64,000 nt of DNA, from the NCBI RefSeq assembly GCF_023115355.1, contig NZ_CP096019.1:1798001-1862000 (forward strand), read 5' to 3'. Below the pieces are notes generated by a model. The model was not told the origin of the DNA, did no database searches, and saw only the letters and a list, made by a program, of their open reading frames with translations. Origin of the DNA: Halocatena salina (GTDB lineage: Archaea; Halobacteriota; Halobacteria; Halobacteriales; Haloarculaceae). Below, one piece after another: positions 59,644-64,000 of this stretch. Made by a program: the position numbers and the translations under genes. Every line of letters starts with the position of its first letter. Position 1 is the first letter of the stretch.

Positions 59644-61437
59644 ATGAGTGTTGAGGTGAGTGTCGTCCTCCCCGCGTACAACGAGGAGTCGAGGATCGAG
59701 CGGACGGTTCAGACGACACTCGATACGCTCGCCTCGTTTCTCCCAGAGGGGAGCTACGAGGTGATCGTCGCAGAGGACGGTTGTGATGATGCCACGCCGG
59801 AAATAGCAACGCGCATCGCCGAAGAGACGGACGCCGTCCGGCACGTTCACAGCGATAGCCGTCTCGGTCGCGGTCGAGCGCTCGAATACGCGTTTCGCCG
59901 CTCGGAGGGAGAGACCCTCGTCTATTTCGACACCGATCTCGCAACGGATATGTCCCATCTTCGGGAATTGATCGAGAGCGTTCGCTCCGGAGAGTACGAT
60001 GTCGCGACCGGTTCTCGGTGGATTCCGGGATCGGTTGCCGACCGTCCAATCAAACGCAGTTTTCCGAGTCGAGGATTTAACTGGCTCGTCAGACAGTTGC
60101 TCGGCTCCGAACTCCGGGATCATCAGTGTGGTTTCAAAGCCTTCGATCGAACGGCGCTGCTTTCCGTGCTCGATGCTGTCGAGGACGAACACTGGTTTTG
60201 GGACACTGAGGTGTTGGTCCACGCTCAACGACAGGGATACCGCGTCAAGGAGTTCGCCGTCGATTGGGAGCCCGTCGAGGACACGAAAGTCGATCTCGTC
60301 CGAGACTTGCTCGGGATGGGAAGCCAGATCCTCCGGTGTTGGTGGACGTTCACCGTCCAACCCCGCATCACACGAGGGGTGACGATCGCGGGCGGCGCGT
60401 TGCTCGTCATCGTAGCCATCGCTCTCATGTCTGTTTACATCGATCCGAGAGCAGTCATCGACGAGATACAGCGGGCGAATCCGTGGTATCTCGCCGGCGG
60501 AGCGGTCGTGTATCTCCTCTCGTGGCCGCTGCGAGGAATGCGTTACCGCGACATCCTCAGAGAGCAAGGATACACCGAAAACACGTGGTTTCTCACGGGA
60601 GCGGTGTTCATCAGTCAGACCGGCAATCTCGTCATCCCGGCGCGGATCGGTGACGCCGTTCGTGCGTATGTGGTGAAGATGCGCCGAGGGATCCCATACG
60701 CCTCCGGATTCGCCTCGCTCGCCGTCGAGCGCGTGTTCGATCTCCTCACGATCACTGTCCTCTCGACGGTCGTGTTCCTCGGACTAGCCGTTTCGAACGT
60801 CGACGTGTGGCAGCTCGGTTCGGTCTCCCAAACCGGATCGGAAAGCGGTCGCACCGCGCTCATCGTCGCGCTCGGGGTCGGCGTGGCGGCGATCCTCGCT
60901 ACGTTTGCTATCATTCTGAGTGCGCGGTCCGATCGGAACTACGTCCGATCCGCGATCACGGCTGTCAGTTCCGATACCTACGCCGACTACGTGGCAAGCG
61001 CAGTCGAACGGTTTGCTGGCGACATCCAAACCGTGACCAGTTCTCCCGCCGCGTTCGTTCAGGTCGCTGCAAGTAGTATCGCCATCTGGACACTTGATGT
61101 CGTGACGGCGTTGTTCGTCTTTGCCGCCTTCGATATCGACCTCGCGTTGATGACGTTCATCTCGGTCGGATTTTTCGCCGTGAGCGTCGGCAATCTCGCG
61201 AAGGTACTCCCTCTCTCACCCAACGGCGTCGGGCTGTACGAAGGGGCGTTTTCGATCATCGTCGTCGTGTTCACACCAGTTGCTGGTCCGACAGCAGCAG
61301 CAGCGGCGATGGTCGATCACGCCATCAAAAACATCATGACTGTGGTCGGTGGCATCGTCTCGACGCTCGTGTTGAACGTTTCGCTCACCACCGCCGTCAA
61401 GGAGAGCCGGGACATCCAACCGAGCGAAACGGATTAA
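59644..61437 (+). CDS. aglD: AglD-like glycosyltransferase with flippase-type membrane domain
   Basis: A 597-aa two-domain protein. The N-terminal family-2 glycosyltransferase (residues 1-235) has VVLPAYNEESRIE and the metal-binding YFDTDLATDM; the C-terminal half is the UPF0104/LPG synthase-like domain with about eight membrane segments (VTIAGGALLVIVAIALMSV and others). This architecture is that of Haloferax AglD, which works in the last step of S-layer glycoprotein N-glycosylation using dolichol phosphate-linked sugar. The ATG at 59644 gives the right N-terminus; a longer frame overlaps the radical SAM gene. Confidence 0.78.
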   Translation: MSVEVSVVLPAYNEESRIERTVQTTLDTLASFLPEGSYEVIVAEDGCDDATPEIATRIAEETDAVRHVHSDSRLGRGRALEYAFRRSEGETLVYFDTDLATDMSHLRELIESVRSGEYDVATGSRWIPGSVADRPIKRSFPSRGFNWLVRQLLGSELRDHQCGFKAFDRTALLSVLDAVEDEHWFWDTEVLVHAQRQGYRVKEFAVDWEPVEDTKVDLVRDLLGMGSQILRCWWTFTVQPRITRGVTIAGGALLVIVAIALMSVYIDPRAVIDEIQRANPWYLAGGAVVYLLSWPLRGMRYRDILREQGYTENTWFLTGAVFISQTGNLVIPARIGDAVRAYVVKMRRGIPYASGFASLAVERVFDLLTITVLSTVVFLGLAVSNVDVWQLGSVSQTGSESGRTALIVALGVGVAAILATFAIILSARSDRNYVRSAITAVSSDTYADYVASAVERFAGDIQTVTSSPAAFVQVAASSIAIWTLDVVTALFVFAAFDIDLALMTFISVGFFAVSVGNLAKVLPLSPNGVGLYEGAFSIIVVVFTPVAGPTAAAAAMVDHAIKNIMTVVGGIVSTLVLNVSLTTAVKESRDIQPSETD

Positions 61438-61598
61438 TCCCGATCAGCCCTGACGTGTGGCTGTGAGCGCGGAGTATCGTTCCCCCGATTCGGTCGGTAT
61501 TGAGGGTTAATGGAGGAACAAATGAACTCCTGTTCCGTCGTAGCGAGTGTATATCCCGTACAGTAGATACCGGAACGGTTAAGAAGGTTTCGACCGAA

Positions 61599-61607
61599 CA
61601 TAAAAGT
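61599..61607 (+). promoter_or_regulatory. TATA-like box of the TFB gene
   Basis: CATAAAAGT, about 61-69 bases before the ATG at 61668. Transcription would start around 61630, leaving an untranslated leader of about 40 bases. Confidence 0.35.
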
Positions 61608-61667
61608 ACTGAGCGGACATCCGGGGGTTTCGGGGAGTGGTCTGCCCGGATAGCACCCGCCCTCATC

Positions 61668-62630
61668 ATGAGCGATTCGAACACGCGAATCCGAGAACGT
61701 ACAGAGGAACAGGAGACGGAGGACACAGGAGAGACGGTAAACTGTCCGGAGTGTGGTGGCAAACTCGCAACGGACAGCGAACACGGTGAGACGGTTTGTA
61801 TAGAGTGTGGGCTCGTCGTCGAGACTGACGAGATCGACCGTGGACCAGAGTGGCGGGCGTTTGACGCCACAGAGAAGGACAAGAAGTCCCGCGTTGGGGC
61901 CCCGACAACCAACATGATGCACGACAAGGGGTTGTCGACCAACATCGACTGGCGGGATAAGGACGCCTACGGCAACTCGCTTGGATCGCGCCAACGCGCG
62001 AAAATGCAGCGGCTGCGCAAGTGGAACGAGCGGTTCCGGACACGGGACTCCAAAGAGCGCAACCTGAAACAGGCATTGGGTGAGATTGACCGCATGAGTT
62101 CGGCTCTCGGTCTGCCCGAAACCGTCCGCGAGACCGCGTCAGTGATCTACCGGCGCGCGCTGGATGAGAACCTTCTGCCGGGGCGCTCGATCGAGGGCGT
62201 CGCTACGTCCGCGGTGTACGCCGCTGCACGGCAGGCAGGGGTTCCCCGGAGTCTTGATGAGATATCCGACGTATCCCGGGTCGAGAAGAGTGAGATCGCG
62301 CGCACCTACCGGTACGTCGTCCGGGAGCTCGGTCTCGAAGTCAAACCTGCCGATCCGGAAAGTTACGTGCCACGTTTTGCATCGTCGCTCGGTCTCTCTG
62401 ATGAGGCCGAAAATCGGGCGCGCCAACTCCTTCGTAGCGCCAAAGAACAGGGCGTTCATTCGGGGAAAAGCCCGGTCGGATTGGCTGCCGCTGCGGTGTA
62501 TGCTGCTGCCCTCCTCACGAACGAGAAGACGACACAGGCGGCTGTCAGCGAAGTCGCTGATATCTCCGAAGTCACGATCCGTAATCGGTATCACGAACTA
62601 CTTGAAGCTGAGCAGGATCTACCGGCGTAA
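61668..62630 (+). CDS. tfb: Transcription initiation factor TFB
   Basis: Archaeal TFIIB homologue, recruiting RNA polymerase to TBP-bound promoters. The 320-aa protein has the N-terminal zinc ribbon with CPECGG and CIECG (about residues 26-49), the B-finger/linker region GPEWRAFDATEKDKKSRVG, and two cyclin folds with the repeats RALDENLLPGRSIEGVATSA and KEQGVHSGKSPVGLAAAAVY. It ends with the HTH TQAAVSEVADISEVTIRNRY that contacts the BRE. Haloarchaea carry several TFBs; the paralogue type cannot be determined here. The ATG at 61668 is the canonical start. Confidence 0.93.
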   Translation: MSDSNTRIRERTEEQETEDTGETVNCPECGGKLATDSEHGETVCIECGLVVETDEIDRGPEWRAFDATEKDKKSRVGAPTTNMMHDKGLSTNIDWRDKDAYGNSLGSRQRAKMQRLRKWNERFRTRDSKERNLKQALGEIDRMSSALGLPETVRETASVIYRRALDENLLPGRSIEGVATSAVYAAARQAGVPRSLDEISDVSRVEKSEIARTYRYVVRELGLEVKPADPESYVPRFASSLGLSDEAENRARQLLRSAKEQGVHSGKSPVGLAAAAVYAAALLTNEKTTQAAVSEVADISEVTIRNRYHELLEAEQDLPA

Positions 62631-63037
62631 TACTTCCATCGTCGGGACTTCTTTCAGCCATCCCTCGATAGCTGTTGCGACTTCGAAATAATATCATCTT
62701 CAATATGGTCAATACAGAAAAGTAATTGATAAGTATGTGTAATAATGGCCAGAAACGGATTTTACCATCCTATATCGAACAGATATTTATCATAAAACGT
62801 CGGTGGTGACTCTTTTTTGAAGATATAGTTCTCTATTTGATGATTAATGTTTTCGCATACCATGCGTTATACTACGGGTAGAGGCGCTTAGACGGCTGTT
62901 TATCTGACTCCGTTTTGCATACCAATTTCATATAATTGTATATGGACGTAAAATAATCCGTCCGGGTAATACATCATAACAAAAAGGGTTTTTACCCTAT
63001 CGAAATACCATACTGATGGGTGTAACAGCTAACGATA
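62631..63037. other. 400-base AT-rich intergenic region
   Basis: Clearly AT-rich (62690-62980) with no reading frame that looks coding. Near 62985-63000 GGGTTTTTACCC is a small inverted repeat including a TATA-like TTTTTACC, about 47 bases before the ATG at 63038, possibly its promoter. Confidence 0.4.
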
Positions 63038-63616
63038 ATGGTTGGAAACGAACAATCAAACGATAACACACGACGAACGTTCTTACAACTACTCGGAGTG
63101 ACAGGAGCTGCCACTGCCGGGATCGGTACGTTTAGTACCAGTGCGGCTGCGGAATCCTCATCCACGACTGCGAAGATGCCACTCGACCTCACCGCTGATG
63201 ACCTCGTACCGGCCAACAAATTTCTCTCGCTCTCGTTCACGGAGCTTGCTACCGACGAGATCGAGACGTTGACCGTCCTGGTCGATGGGACACCGACCTC
63301 GAACGTCCAGATGTACCAGGCCAACGACGACGCTGCTGGTGCCCTCGTCAGTGTGTTCGACATGATAACGAACCACGATCTGAAACCGGGCCAAACCATG
63401 TCCGTCGAAGTGAAAGGCGAGACAGTGTCCGGAAAATCGTTCACCGGAACCGATACTATCAACATCATGGATCCGACCAACGTCCTCGATAGCGCACGCG
63501 CCAATAGCGATGCGTCCGACGTCGAGGATACGGCGAGTAAGATAACGGATACTGTCGATTCGTCCGGCATTCTCGGCAAACCATCGGATGGGACGTATCG
63601 ACAGCAGATGTACTAA
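63038..63616 (+). CDS. Tat-exported hypothetical protein
   Basis: A 192-aa protein with a twin-arginine signal (R12-R13-T-F-L) and hydrophobic region GVTGAATAGIGTFSTSAAA, likely cleaved near AAAE. The mature part is rich in T, S and D, with beta-like segments (MPLDLTADDLVPANKFLSLSF and TMSVEVKGETVSGKSF), and may be an exported beta-sandwich. No known domain. It is isolated between AT-rich spacers and may be strongly regulated. Confidence 0.7.
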   Translation: MVGNEQSNDNTRRTFLQLLGVTGAATAGIGTFSTSAAAESSSTTAKMPLDLTADDLVPANKFLSLSFTELATDEIETLTVLVDGTPTSNVQMYQANDDAAGALVSVFDMITNHDLKPGQTMSVEVKGETVSGKSFTGTDTINIMDPTNVLDSARANSDASDVEDTASKITDTVDSSGILGKPSDGTYRQQMY

Positions 63617-63755
63617 CAGGTGAATTTGCAACACTACTACCCAGTGTTCGACATTTTCTGACGGCCAGTATTTATTGAAACCGTTGCCGTAAGCCGGTGC
63701 TGTCGGATTAGATGTAAAACAATTATTAAAAACAATATCGATAGCGTTGGGTGTC

Positions 63756-64000
63756 TTACTTGCCTCTTCCGTCGTCGCTCCGGATACTCGGACGGGTGTG
63801 TTCGGACCCTTTGCCGCGTTGTCCGAGTCCGCGCCCGCGCTGGCCTGCGCTGGTCGTTCCGTGGAACGCGCGGCTCTTCTGTGTATCGTCACAGATCCAA
63901 CTGAGATCGTCGTCGGATTGGATCGCGCCGTGTTCCGGATCGAGCAGGATTACCTCGAACCATTTCTGTGAACCGTCTTCACCCACCCAGTAAGAGTTGA
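63756..64000 (-). CDS. rpl15e: Ribosomal protein L15e, C-terminal part (5' end beyond window)
   Basis: The 81 complete codons visible match the conserved C-terminus of archaeal L15e: [20 protein letters not shown], then [27 protein letters not shown], and the end [14 protein letters not shown]. The frame runs off the right edge of the window, so the remaining N-terminal half is not shown. A component of the large ribosomal subunit. Confidence 0.92.
   Translation of the reverse strand, partial: NSYWVGEDGSQKWFEVILLDPEHGAIQSDDDLSWICDDTQKSRAFHGTTSAGQRGRGLGQRGKGSEHTRPSIRSDDGRGK

Noticed and set aside
63158-63892. Minus-strand frame of 244 codons
   Set aside because: Antisense to the Tat-exported protein and to part of the L15e region, with no recognisable motif.
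1-64000. CRISPR arrays, rRNA genes, intact insertion sequences, provirus modules and classical defence systems
   Set aside because: No regularly spaced repeats, no rRNA-like sequence, and no transposase, integrase, Cas, restriction or capsid proteins were seen among the translated frames.

Overview
The window is chromosomal DNA of a halophilic archaeon (class Halobacteria). Evidence: strongly acidic predicted proteins; archaeal information genes (TFB, aIF2-gamma, Rpo7, Spt4, PriS, GINS, L15e, a DUF1931 histone-fold protein); families I know only from haloarchaea (RdfA, archaea-specific SMC-related protein, SAMP2, DUF5783, DUF5787, many 45-70 aa zinc-ribbon proteins); Tat rather than Sec signals on exported proteins; and TATA-like boxes about 25-30 bases upstream of start codons, as expected for leaderless mRNAs. 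By eye the GC content is moderate for the group. I cannot name the genus from sequence alone.

Layout. 1-5920: exported or peripheral metabolism (partial Tat-exported PhoD phosphatase, sulfatase, SolA-like flavin oxidase, beta-helix lipoprotein). 6052-8790: an SMC-like protein and RdfA, matching the haloarchaeal cell-shape locus sph3-rdfA. 9481-19585: housekeeping genes (NifU-type Fe-S protein, ketopantoate reductase, two phosphohexomutases, RpiA, histone-fold protein, LarB, SAMP2, thioesterase, cysteine synthase, thioredoxin). 19595-24062: DUF255 protein, an MFS exporter and its probable ArsR-type regulator. 24390-30587: PurD, acyltransferase, epoxide hydrolase, a DacZ/MscS operon (c-di-AMP and osmotic balance), dihydrolipoamide dehydrogenase-like flavoprotein. 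30791-38501: methylthiotransferase, CDF transporter, HIT protein, the trpD-trpF-trpE-trpG operon with three 4-base overlaps, and tRNA-Val(GAC). 38676-46585: TrkA-N protein, eIF2B-like protein, the PriS-GINS replication operon, Eis-type acetyltransferase, acyl-CoA dehydrogenase, O-methyltransferase. 46651-46800: a solitary IS200/IS605-type end that may encode an orphan omega RNA. 48175-51127: information operon aIF2-gamma, PIN protein, Rpo7, Spt4, dephospho-CoA kinase. 51144-57547: more accessory stretch with a possible regulator and perfect palindrome, a DUF5787 protein with a nuclease-like motif, an ABC ATPase with a flavoprotein, a palindromic repeat, an unrecognised two-gene cysteine-rich operon, and an AT-rich patch. 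57777-64000: radical SAM-HhH protein, AglD-like glycosyltransferase, TFB, Tat-exported protein, partial L15e.

No CRISPR array, rRNA, intact insertion sequence, provirus or classical defence island was seen. The most promising under-described items are the cysteine-rich operon at 56031-56707, the PD-(D/E)XK-like signature of the DUF5787 protein, the orphan IS605 end at 46651, the palindromic repeat present in two inverted copies (24140-24350 and 55850-56022), and the 51365-51385 palindrome between two divergent small ORFs.
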